Shown: positions 8,567 through 16,004 of the stretch, one piece after another
Position numbering within the stretch: the stretch's first letter is position 1
How the letters are laid out: every line of letters starts with the position of its first letter
From: SAR324 cluster bacterium
GTDB taxonomy: Bacteria > SAR324 > XYD2-FULL-50-16
Direction of reading: 5' to 3'
Length of the DNA: 64,000 bases
Assembly (NCBI GenBank): GCA_028282885.1
Contig: JANQGX010000005.1
Coordinates: 1-64,000, forward strand
Notes under the pieces: model-generated
The model's input: the letters and a program-made list of their open reading frames with translations, nothing else
The model's database searches: none
Told to the model about the DNA's origin: nothing
Position numbers and translations under genes: made by a program

Positions 8567-10126
8567 ATGAGCGGGAAACAATACGTACTATCCATTGACA
8601 ATGGGACTCAGAGTATTCGGGCTTTGTTATTTGATCTACAAGGCAACCTGGAAGCCAAATCACAGGTCCACATTGAACCTTATTTCTCCGAACATCCCGG
8701 TTGGGCGGAACAGCACGCCGAGGTTTTCTGGGAGAATCTCTGCCTGGCTTGTCATAATCTCTGGGAGAATACCGAAATCAAGAAAGAGGCATTGGCAGGA
8801 GTGGCGGTTACCACCCAGAGGAGTTGTGTTATCTGCATGGATAAAAACGGAAAACCGCTGCGCCCGTTTTTCAGTTGGTTGGACCAGAGACGAACCGAAG
8901 GGATTCAACCCATTGGCGGAATAATGGGAGTGCTGTTCAAGCTCGCCAGGGTGGACCAAACAGTTCGCTATCTCCAGGCTGAAGCAGAGGCGAACTGGAT
9001 TTCCACCCATCAGCCCGAAATCTGGGAAAAGACGGACAAATTCCTGATGCTGTCCGGCTATCATATCTTCAGGCTGACGGGTGAATACAGGGATTCAGTC
9101 GGCTCCCAGGTGGGTTACATCCCTTTTGATTATAAACGCTTGCAATGGTGCAGAGACAAGGATTGGAAATGGAAGGTTTCTCCCATCACACGAGAAATGC
9201 TGCCGGAACTGGTTCCACCGGGGGGGATTTTGGGGAAAATCACCAAAGAGGCTTCCCTCGCGACCGGGATACCGGAAGGATTGCCGGTTGTCGCCGCTGC
9301 TACCGACAAAGCGTGCGAAGTTTTGGGTGCCGGTTGCCTGGATCCCAATGTTGGGTGTCTGAGTTATGGCACCACGGCCACCATCAACACTATCAGCTCA
9401 AAATACGTCGAACCGGTACCCATCATTCCACCGTATCCGGCACCTGTTCCTGACGCTTATTGTACCGAGTATATGATTTATCGCGGGTATTGGATGGTGA
9501 GCTGGTTTAAAAAACAATTCGCCCTGCGTGAGCAGCAGATAGCCGATGAAAAGGGAATAGAACCGGAAAAACTGTTTGATGACCTGGTCAATGCCGTACC
9601 TCCCGGCTCCATGGGATTGACTCTTCAGCCCTATTGGTCTCCCGGATTGAGGATGCCGGAAGCCAAGGGTGCCATTATCGGATTTGGTGATTTACACACT
9701 CGGGCACATATCTACCGTTCCATTCTTGAGGGGCTGGCCTATGGACTGCGGGAAGGAAAGGAGAGAATCGAAAAACGCAGCCGGATATCCATCGATCGCC
9801 TGATTGTGGCCGGCGGTGGATCGCAAAGCGAAGCGGCCATGCAACTGACTGCCGATATTTTCGGAATGCCCGCTATCAGACCTCACATTTATGAAACATC
9901 CGGTTTGGGAGCAGCAATCGATGCAGCGGTGGGGCTGGGACTGCATTCCGGTTTTGATTCCGCCATCAAGGAGATGACCCGGGTGGGAAAGGTTTTTAAT
10001 CCAAGGGAAGAACACCGGGAGATTTATGATGGTTTGTATAAGAGGGTCTATTTAAAACTGTATAAACGTCTGCAGCCATTATATGAGGAAATCCGCGATA
10101 TTACCGGCTATCCAAAACGACATTAA
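8567..10126 (+). CDS. FGGY-family carbohydrate (glycerol-type) kinase
   Basis: ATP-dependent sugar/polyol kinase of 519 aa. The open frame reaches back to 8147, but ATG 8567 is chosen because it begins the canonical first beta strand [18 protein letters not shown] and has a GGA ribosome-binding site 6 bases upstream. The upstream part overlaps the divergent TetR gene and looks non-coding. Motifs: phosphate-1 loop DNGTQS (residues 11-16), WLDQRR in the substrate region, phosphate-2 SYGTTATIN and the C-terminal FGGY signature with adenosine motif [14 protein letters not shown]. It is not a textbook GlpK. With AGPS-like and GlpD neighbours the substrate may be glycerol or a 1-O-alkylglycerol (inference). 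It is divergent from the TetR operon and ends before a terminator-like hairpin at 10240. Confidence 0.8.
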   Translation: MSGKQYVLSIDNGTQSIRALLFDLQGNLEAKSQVHIEPYFSEHPGWAEQHAEVFWENLCLACHNLWENTEIKKEALAGVAVTTQRSCVICMDKNGKPLRPFFSWLDQRRTEGIQPIGGIMGVLFKLARVDQTVRYLQAEAEANWISTHQPEIWEKTDKFLMLSGYHIFRLTGEYRDSVGSQVGYIPFDYKRLQWCRDKDWKWKVSPITREMLPELVPPGGILGKITKEASLATGIPEGLPVVAAATDKACEVLGAGCLDPNVGCLSYGTTATINTISSKYVEPVPIIPPYPAPVPDAYCTEYMIYRGYWMVSWFKKQFALREQQIADEKGIEPEKLFDDLVNAVPPGSMGLTLQPYWSPGLRMPEAKGAIIGFGDLHTRAHIYRSILEGLAYGLREGKERIEKRSRISIDRLIVAGGGSQSEAAMQLTADIFGMPAIRPHIYETSGLGAAIDAAVGLGLHSGFDSAIKEMTRVGKVFNPREEHREIYDGLYKRVYLKLYKRLQPLYEEIRDITGYPKRH

Positions 10127-10239
10127 TCCGGATTTGATCGGGTGGATTTTCACCTGCTGTGTGTTCCTTAAAAAACCAGAAAATTTAGGAAATTAGACTT
10201 GCAATTTCCTTTTTAAGCTTGTAAAAATAACTTGCTTTT

Positions 10240-10266
10240 GAAAACCGCTCGGTTTTCGTAATTTTT
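10240..10266 (+). terminator. Probable rho-independent terminator of the FGGY kinase gene
   Basis: A 7-bp stem GAAAACC/GGTTTTC (10240-10246 and 10251-10257) with a GCTC loop is followed by a short T-run. It lies about 115 bases after the kinase stop and about 130 bases before the cold-shock ATG. It could also be a structured part of the cold-shock leader. Confidence 0.4.
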
Positions 10267-10392
10267 GGGCAGGTGGGTGTGGTATTTTGAAACCATTTGC
10301 GAACGACCATTCGTTTAGTGCTGAAAGGGTTTAAAGCAGGATTTCAAAGCAGCATTCCTACACGAATAATAAACTTTGAGGAGTATGGTAAG

Positions 10393-10608
10393 ATGGCCGA
10401 AGGTCGGGTAAAATGGTTTAATGCAAAAAAAGGCTATGGATTTATCGAGTCTGCCGGGCACGGTGATGTCTTTGTGCACTATACTGCAATCGAGGGTAAC
10501 GGCTTTCGTACCCTGGAAAACTCGGCAGAAGTTGTTTTCGATATTGAGGAAAGCGAGAAAGGCCTCCAGGCAGTCCGGGTTCAATGTAAGGTTACGGCGG
10601 GTGAATAG
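10393..10608 (+). CDS. csp: Cold-shock-domain RNA-binding protein
   Basis: Small single-domain nucleic-acid chaperone of 71 aa. It has the RNP1 motif KGYGFIE and RNP2 DVFVHYTAI, and begins with the standard MAEGRVKWFNAKKGYGF. The open frame extends 32 residues upstream. ATG 10393 is chosen because it matches the family start and is preceded by GAGGAG at a good distance. A leader of well over 100 bases precedes it, as is common for cold-regulated csp genes. A strong terminator at 10659 ends the transcript. Which csp paralogue this is (cold-induced or constitutive) cannot be said. Confidence 0.92.
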   Translation: MAEGRVKWFNAKKGYGFIESAGHGDVFVHYTAIEGNGFRTLENSAEVVFDIEESEKGLQAVRVQCKVTAGE

Positions 10609-10658
10609 ACTGTCAGGGCATATTTAAGCCAGAAAACAAGGAGAGTAAGAAATGAAAG

Positions 10659-10696
10659 AGCGGTAAGTCGATCTGGTCGGCTTACCGCTTTTTTTG
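10659..10696 (+). terminator. Rho-independent terminator after csp
   Basis: A 9-bp stem AGCGGTAAG/CTTACCGCT (10659-10667 with 10681-10689) is followed by seven T bases. It lies between the convergent csp and asd genes. Reading from the asd side the tail is less T-rich, so it mainly serves csp. Confidence 0.8.
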
Positions 10697-10701
10697 TGTC
10701 G

Positions 10702-11787
10702 TCAATCCAAATACCCTTTGGCCTTGGCAAGCTCAGCGCTCAGAATCCCGCCTCCTGCCGCTCCCCTCACAGTGTTGTGAGAAAGTCCGACAAATCTGTA
10801 ATCAAATACGTTGCAGTCCCTCAACCGACCGACCGAAACTGCCATGGCCTTATCGAGATTCCGGTCTTTTCTCGTCTGGGGCCTGTTTTGTTCCTTTTTA
10901 TAGATAATCGGTTGTAAAGGCGCAAATGGCAGATCCAGTTCCTGGGGTAATGCCGAGAATCCCTCCCAGATTTCAATGGTCTCTTCGACAGATGGTTTGG
11001 CATCCTCGAACTCGATACTAACACAAGCCAGATGCCCATCGATCACCGGAACTCTGTTGCAGTGCGCGGATATCCTGATTTGATCGTAATTTTTGAAGGC
11101 ACCGTTTTCAATACTGCCCAGAATCTTCAAGGGTTCAATCTCCGATTTCTCCTCTTCACCCCCGATATAAGGGACCACATTATCCACAATGTCGAGTGAA
11201 GCGACACCGGGGTATCCTGCGCCGGAGACAGCCTGCATGGTGCTGATGATCATTTTGCTGACAGGAAAACCCGCTTTGATCAAGGCATACACTGGAGTCA
11301 TGTAGCTTTGGACACTGCAGTTCGGTTTGACCACTATAAAGCCCTTGTTGTTTCCAAATCGCTTTCGTTGCGCCTCAATGATATCCAGGTGATGAGGATT
11401 GACCTCCGCAATCACCATGGGTACATCACTGGTATGCCGGTGCGCTGAGTTATTGGAAACAACAGGTATGCCGCTGGAAGCGTAGAGATCCTCCAGCTCC
11501 CTGACAGTCTTCTTGTCGGTTTCAATCGCTGAGAAGATCAAGTCACACTGCTCCCCTGCAGCCTTGACGTTGGTGGCATCCTCCACCCTGACATTTTTCA
11601 GATGGGCCGGAATCGACTCCTCCATCAACCATCTTCCCGCAACTGCCTCCTGATAGGTTTTACCGGCAGATTTTGTCGAAGCGGCCGTATAAACCACCTC
11701 AAACCAGGGGTGATTGTCCAGCAGCCTGATATAATTCTGCCCAACCATTCCGGTTGCACCGATAACACCTACTCTTAGTTTGCTCAT
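10702..11787 (-). CDS. asd: Aspartate-semialdehyde dehydrogenase (archaeal/fungal type)
   Basis: NADP-dependent reduction of aspartyl phosphate to aspartate semialdehyde, the branch point to lysine/diaminopimelate, threonine and methionine. The 361-aa protein opens with the Rossmann motif GVIGATGMVGQ (residues 8-18). It has the catalytic cysteine in VKPNCSVQSYM (C157), the acid/base histidine region ISAHCNRVPVIDGH and the C-terminal LSHNTVRGAAGGG. The PNCSVQ form and the length resemble the archaeal/fungal branch rather than the enterobacterial Asd. An AAGGA ribosome-binding site precedes ATG. The gene appears monocistronic, converging with csp. Confidence 0.93.
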   Translation of the reverse strand: MSKLRVGVIGATGMVGQNYIRLLDNHPWFEVVYTAASTKSAGKTYQEAVAGRWLMEESIPAHLKNVRVEDATNVKAAGEQCDLIFSAIETDKKTVRELEDLYASSGIPVVSNNSAHRHTSDVPMVIAEVNPHHLDIIEAQRKRFGNNKGFIVVKPNCSVQSYMTPVYALIKAGFPVSKMIISTMQAVSGAGYPGVASLDIVDNVVPYIGGEEEKSEIEPLKILGSIENGAFKNYDQIRISAHCNRVPVIDGHLACVSIEFEDAKPSVEETIEIWEGFSALPQELDLPFAPLQPIIYKKEQNRPQTRKDRNLDKAMAVSVGRLRDCNVFDYRFVGLSHNTVRGAAGGGILSAELAKAKGYLD

Positions 11788-12249
11788 GGGATTCCTTGGT
11801 CGATAGGGTCTTGCTTCTGAAAAGATATATCAAATCACTCCATTCTTGGTCCGAACAAGTGATAATCATATCCCTGTCCCCGGTCTGCGTCAAGGGAGTG
11901 AACCCGCGTATTTCTTCCCTTATCTTTGCAGCACGTGCCGGGGGGACTACTAAAATATGGGTGCAACCGGGAGCTTTTTCTTCAGAATGCTCTAACAGGA
12001 GACAAATTCCACGATTATAATCTTCGGATGAGTTCACTCCATGGGGATTTAAGGTTTTTCTGTCGGATTTTGCAGTTGGACAGGCAAATAAAGTTAACTC
12101 ATAATAAAAAGTGACAGGTAGATGCTGTCACAAGTGAAATTGTTTTTAAATTGACCTGAAGAACTGATCCTATGATACTCAACAGCTCTGATACCTCCAT
12201 GATATTGGACTGAAACCTCACTAATGAAACTGTCGATGGAGAATTCCCA
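11788..12249. other. Intergenic region, no supported gene
   Basis: A 460-base gap lies between the divergent asd and DHS-like genes and should contain both promoters. Open frames on either strand (for example 12037-11699 minus, which would run 89 bases into asd in another frame) lack a spaced ribosome-binding site or known motifs and were not called. I see no hairpin or repeat worth naming. Confidence 0.5.
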
Positions 12250-13134
12250 ATGATCGATTTTTCAGCCATTAAGACTTATCCCATCAAAGAGCGACGGAAC
12301 AAATTTACTCTGGAGCAGATGATTTCACCGGGGCATACCGTCGATTTTGAAGACAGCTCGGTTGAAGCGATTGCCCGTTCCATGATTGCAGCCGAAAAAA
12401 ACAAACGCCTCTCTATTGTTATGCTGGGTGGGGCTGTGGTGAAAGTTGGCTGTTCCGCGATTTTGGTCGATCTGATGAAGCGGGGCTATATCAATCATCT
12501 GGCGGTCAATGGTGCTGTCTCGATTCATGACTTTGAAATCGCGCTGATCGGTGAAACCTCGGAAGATGTGGAGCGAGGATTGGAAGACGGTACTTTCGGT
12601 ATGGTTGAAGAAACCGGTAATCTGCTGAACCAGGCGATTAACGAAGGGTATGAGAAAGGTGAGGGATATGGGGAATCGGTTGGTCGAAAAATCGGGGAAC
12701 TCGACCTTCCTTACAAGGATCAAAGCCTTTTTTACCATGCGTATCGATTGCAAATACCGGTAACAGTGCATATCGCAGTTGGCGGTGATATTATACATCA
12801 ACATCCGACCTGCAACGGGGCGGCCATGGGGGCTACATCCTTTCAGGATTTCAAACTGTTGACAGAGAGTGTCTCCAGATTAAGAGAAGGGGTGCTTCTT
12901 AACATCGGCTCTGCGGTCAATCTTCCCGAAGCCTTTCTAAAAGCACTGACCATTGCCAGAAATCTTGGCTACGATTCCGGGAACTTCAGTGTGGCGAATT
13001 TCGACTTTATCGACATGTATCGTCCCCGAACCCGCCTATTGGAATGGCCTAAAAAACTGGGTTGCCGGACCTATGATATCAGGGGCAATCACAATCAAAC
13101 AATTCCGCTACTCTACAGGCATCTCACCCAATAG
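12250..13134 (+). CDS. Deoxyhypusine synthase-like protein
   Basis: A 294-aa protein resembling the deoxyhypusine/homospermidine synthase superfamily: VMLGGAVVKVGCSAILVDLM, the stretch NGAVSIHDFEIALIGETSED, an FGMVEETG motif and a Rossmann-like C-terminal half. Bacteria have no eIF5A, and bacterial relatives include homospermidine synthases and uncharacterised proteins. Aligned by eye, the catalytic lysine segment of true deoxyhypusine synthase (GGGVVK) corresponds here to IGSAVNLP, so the lysine seems absent and the usual spermidine chemistry is doubtful. A GGAG ribosome-binding site supports the ATG. The gene is followed by a C-S lyase gene on the same strand after 118 bases. Family call moderately sure; function unknown. 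Confidence 0.6.
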   Translation: MIDFSAIKTYPIKERRNKFTLEQMISPGHTVDFEDSSVEAIARSMIAAEKNKRLSIVMLGGAVVKVGCSAILVDLMKRGYINHLAVNGAVSIHDFEIALIGETSEDVERGLEDGTFGMVEETGNLLNQAINEGYEKGEGYGESVGRKIGELDLPYKDQSLFYHAYRLQIPVTVHIAVGGDIIHQHPTCNGAAMGATSFQDFKLLTESVSRLREGVLLNIGSAVNLPEAFLKALTIARNLGYDSGNFSVANFDFIDMYRPRTRLLEWPKKLGCRTYDIRGNHNQTIPLLYRHLTQ

Positions 13135-13252
13135 GTTAGGCAGCTGATCCAGGCTGTAGTAACAAAAAACCGGCTTAAGGCTTTTTGAAACAGTAGAAAC
13201 CACTCACTCATAAAGCCGGTTCGTCTCAATAGAACTGATAAATGGAGTTGTG

Positions 13253-14455
13253 ATGGAAAGCTATGATTTTGACAAGGTGATACCCAGAAAAAACACTGAT
13301 TGCGCCAAATGGGATGCGGCAAGTTTCCTTTTCGGATCCGAGGAGGTAATTCCCATGTGGGTGGCGGATATGGATTTTCCAATTGCCAGGCCCATTACTG
13401 AAGCTTTAAGAAAGCGCACCGAGCACGAAATATACGGATATTCTCTTCCCGAGCCTGCTTCTACCCTTGCGGCAGTGACGGAGAGGATGAAAAAGAATTA
13501 CAATTGGGAGGTCAAACCTGAATGGATCGTCTTTACGCCGGGGGTTGTTCCTGCCCTGTACAGTATTATCCGTTCGCTTACAGCTCCCGGAGATTCCGTT
13601 ATTCATCAGGATCCGGTTTATTATCCTTTCTGGTCCGCCATTGAAGACAATGGATGCCAGGTCTTGAATAACCCCCTGCAATTAAAAGGGGGTAAATACC
13701 GGATCGATTTTGATCATTTAAAAACGTTGTTTAGACCCAGGGTGAGGATGACACCATTGGCACAAAGAGTGCGGGCTATGATTCTCTGCAATCCCCATAA
13801 TCCGGTAGGCAGGGTGTGGACAAAAGAAGAGTTGGTGAGGATGGGAGAAATCATCATCGGCAACGGGGCGATTATGATCTCTGATGAGATTCATTGCGAA
13901 TTGCTGTTCAAAGGTCAGGAACATATTCCATTTGCCAAATTGTCCGAAGAATTTGCCCAGAATTCCATTACCTGCATTGCTCCCAGCAAAACATTCAATC
14001 TTGCGGGACTTGAAGCCTCGGTGTTGATCATTCCCAATCGGAGTCTCAGGTCGCGGTTTTCTGCCATTCGCAAGGGATTTCTACCCTCGGTGAATATTTT
14101 CGGCCTGGTAGCCATGGAAGCCGCATTCAGGAATGGCGATGTCTGGCTGGATCAATTGTTAGTTTATCTGCAGGGTAATCTTGATTTTCTGGTGGATTAC
14201 TTTCAGCAAAAGATTCCCCGTATCAAGGTGATCAAACCCGAAGGCACCTATCTGGTCTGGCTGGATTGTCGCGATTTGGGAATGAATGCTGCGGAACTGG
14301 AAACGTTTATGAACAGCGAAGCGAAAGTGGGATTGGATCATGGAATAGCGTTCGGTCCCGGCGGTGAGGGATTTGAGAGAATAAATATAGCCTGCCCCAG
14401 ATCGATACTTGAGCAGGCGTTGCAAAGAATCGAAAAAGCGGTTTCCCGTTTGTAA
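13253..14455 (+). CDS. PLP-dependent C-S lyase / aminotransferase of the MalY-PatB family
   Basis: Fold-type I PLP enzyme, probably a cystathionine beta-lyase-like C-S lyase that cleaves cysteine conjugates to pyruvate, ammonia and a thiol. The 400-aa protein has the family N-terminus WVADMDFPIARPI, the cofactor contacts LCNPHNPVGRVW and ISDEIHCELL, and the PLP lysine in PSKTFNLAGLE. The end contains the substrate-carboxylate arginine region RINIACPR. The codon pair GTG ATG occurs at the start; ATG 13253 is preferred because GGAG lies 5 bases upstream. It may follow the DHS-like gene in one transcript. It converges with the small paralogue pair 5 bases away. Confidence 0.88.
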   Translation: MESYDFDKVIPRKNTDCAKWDAASFLFGSEEVIPMWVADMDFPIARPITEALRKRTEHEIYGYSLPEPASTLAAVTERMKKNYNWEVKPEWIVFTPGVVPALYSIIRSLTAPGDSVIHQDPVYYPFWSAIEDNGCQVLNNPLQLKGGKYRIDFDHLKTLFRPRVRMTPLAQRVRAMILCNPHNPVGRVWTKEELVRMGEIIIGNGAIMISDEIHCELLFKGQEHIPFAKLSEEFAQNSITCIAPSKTFNLAGLEASVLIIPNRSLRSRFSAIRKGFLPSVNIFGLVAMEAAFRNGDVWLDQLLVYLQGNLDFLVDYFQQKIPRIKVIKPEGTYLVWLDCRDLGMNAAELETFMNSEAKVGLDHGIAFGPGGEGFERINIACPRSILEQALQRIEKAVSRL

Positions 14456-14460
14456 CCGGG

Positions 14461-14709
14461 TCAAACCTCCTTTAAAAACTCGTCAGCTTCCAGATTATCA
14501 TCAATGGCAATCCAGTTTTCCTGGTTTTTGGCAGGTTTGGATGACCCCAATTGGGTGATTTTTCCGCCGCCTTTCAGGTATTCTTCTACCGCCTGGGCGA
14601 TGAACTCACTATTTGGATCAAAGGACAAATGGCGTCTTTTTCGGCGCCTGCCCGGGGACTTTTTTGGTTTCATCTTTTTGTGACCAATCGTATAAAAGAG
14701 GTTTATCAT
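14461..14709 (-). CDS. Small basic protein, paralogue B of a tandem pair
   Basis: An 82-aa protein with a lysine/arginine-rich N-terminus (KKSPGRRRKRRH). Its conserved core is SFDPNSEFIAQAVEEYLKGG followed by GKITQL, and it ends in an acidic ADEFLKEV. It shares this layout with the upstream gene: SF-P-F-AVEE-LK-GGKI-QL, then DADEFL at the end. Its start overlaps the stop of the upstream gene by ATGA (14706-14709), so translation is probably coupled. No known domain is certain. The L-GG-I-V/L core resembles the C-terminal tail of the small RNA-polymerase-binding protein SutA, but this is a weak by-eye likeness. An internal ATG (MKPKKSPG) is an alternative start. Confidence 0.65.
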   Translation of the reverse strand: MINLFYTIGHKKMKPKKSPGRRRKRRHLSFDPNSEFIAQAVEEYLKGGGKITQLGSSKPAKNQENWIAIDDNLEADEFLKEV

Positions 14710-14912
14710 TCCAGTAAAAACTCATCGGCATCCAGGCTACCTTCATGTCGTGACATGGTTTGCCTGAAACTGCGCTCATCGGGCTTCAATTGTTCAATTT
14801 TCCCACCCTGTTTTAAAAATTCTTCAACGGCATTTGAAACAAACTGACGATCCGGATTGAAGGAAACCGAACCTCTTCTGTGACGTCTTGCTATCCTTAT
14901 TGATTTTCTCAT
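14706..14912 (-). CDS. Small basic protein, paralogue A of a tandem pair
   Basis: A 68-aa protein beginning MRKSIRIARRHRRG, then SFNPDRQFVSNAVEEFLKQG, GKIEQLKPDERSF and the acidic end DADEFLLE. A strong GGAGG ribosome-binding site lies 6 bases before the ATG. Together with the downstream gene it forms a duplicated pair. Basic head, conserved middle helix and acidic tail suggest a nucleic-acid or RNA-polymerase-associated protein (inference). Function not recognised. Confidence 0.7.
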   Translation of the reverse strand: MRKSIRIARRHRRGSVSFNPDRQFVSNAVEEFLKQGGKIEQLKPDERSFRQTMSRHEGSLDADEFLLE

Positions 14913-15375
14913 GGTTGTCCTCCGAGAAGGTTCTCTGCAATAGTCGATTCAAAGTTGATTCTTCTACAGCCAAAAGTGTGCCATGAATTGAAAACATAGA
15001 AAAATCAATAAACTAAGAAAATAAAAACTCAAGTAAACAACTGCACAATGAAAAAAATGAGTAAAAATGAGTGAATTATCCAAACCTCCTCCGCCAAATA
15101 ATCGAAAATGATTGATTTTTTTACTCAACAGGAAAAACGATTGAAAAAGATAACAAAAAAGGCAGCCTGCTGAAATAATAAAGATATCAATTACTCTTTC
15201 CATCAGATTTGTGATCACGGCCCGTTTTATCCGGATTCATCACCTTGAAATGCGCAATTCTGCGAAATAGAACCAAGACCCCGGATAAAGCGTATAACAT
15301 GGTAACGTGTCTGCTTTGGCACGATACTGTTTGTTTTTGGAGAGATTTTTATCCGAATACGTTCGCCGATTCGGT
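14913..15375. other. AT-rich intergenic region, no supported gene
   Basis: Notably AT-rich compared with its surroundings. A minus-strand frame at 15218-14964 would give a very hydrophobic 84-aa peptide, but it needs a GTG start without a ribosome-binding site and looks like a by-product of base composition. The promoter of the paralogue pair should lie just upstream of 14912. Confidence 0.4.
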
Positions 15376-15618
15376 TCAGGTACGGTTAGGCTCCGGATTT
15401 TCATTCCTGGGAGATCTGAAAGTTGAGAGATAGATGGCTGTCAGAACGATGATCAATCCGGTCCAACCAAAAAACACCCGGTAAAACGCAGAAACCGTTG
15501 GGGGCACTTCGAACACTTTGAAAAATACACTGGAGAAACTGATATAAAAGCCCCCTACAGCTAAAAAAAGCTCGTTTTTAGGTAAATGCGGGTTTTTGAT
15601 TTGAGGCATATCATTCAC
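15376..15618 (-). pseudogene. Truncated EamA/DMT-family transporter remnant
   Basis: Only 80 codons remain of what looks like an EamA-type drug/metabolite transporter (normally about 290 aa with ten membrane helices). The visible part holds the first helix (LAVGGFYISFSSVFFKVFE) and the second with the family-typical FYRVFFGWTGLIIVL, then a stop. None of the three minus-strand frames below 15376 continues with recognisable helices for the next 150 bases. It is therefore a 3'-deleted remnant rather than a frameshifted gene. Confidence 0.55.
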
Positions 15619-16004
15619 TTGGCATATCGAGCCGCACTTTTCGATCCCGGCTATTTATAGCAAGAACCATGTAATGGCGAATCTAATGACGACAAGTTTG
15701 GAAATTAGCTAAGCTGGTTGAACTTCTCAGTCGGAAAAACAGACTTGTCTCCAAATCATTGGGTTGATACGATCTTCGAATATCCGAAGCTCGTATGCCC
15801 TGCAGGTTGTCTGTTGCAACTGATCATAAGATAGGATGTGTACAGTGTGGGTCCTTTAATTTGAGATAGGGGATTCGCAACAGATATGCCGGAGAAACTT
15901 TCTGTGTTAAGTAAATGTGGAAGCGGTTCTACAAAAACCGGAGCTTGGAGGTGATTACCGGTAAAGAACAACAGACTGACCGCTAATATTTCCCGGAGTG
16001 AGTA
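15619..16004. other. Intergenic region before the PAS-domain gene
   Basis: About 390 bases with no supported gene. It should hold the promoter of the PAS-domain gene; I found no convincing -35/-10 pair or repeat. Confidence 0.4.

Noticed and set aside
11699..12037. 112-aa minus-strand frame upstream of asd
   Set aside because: It would run 89 bases into asd in another frame, needs a GTG whose only purine-rich stretch touches the start codon, and shows no known motif.
13168..13221. Inverted repeat AACCGGCTT/AAGCCGGTT before the C-S lyase
   Set aside because: The arms are only 9 bases with a 36-base loop and no T-run; not strong enough to call a terminator or riboswitch.
14964..15218. Very hydrophobic 84-aa minus frame
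   Set aside because: Lies in AT-rich DNA, starts with GTG without a ribosome-binding site, and such composition alone yields hydrophobic readings.
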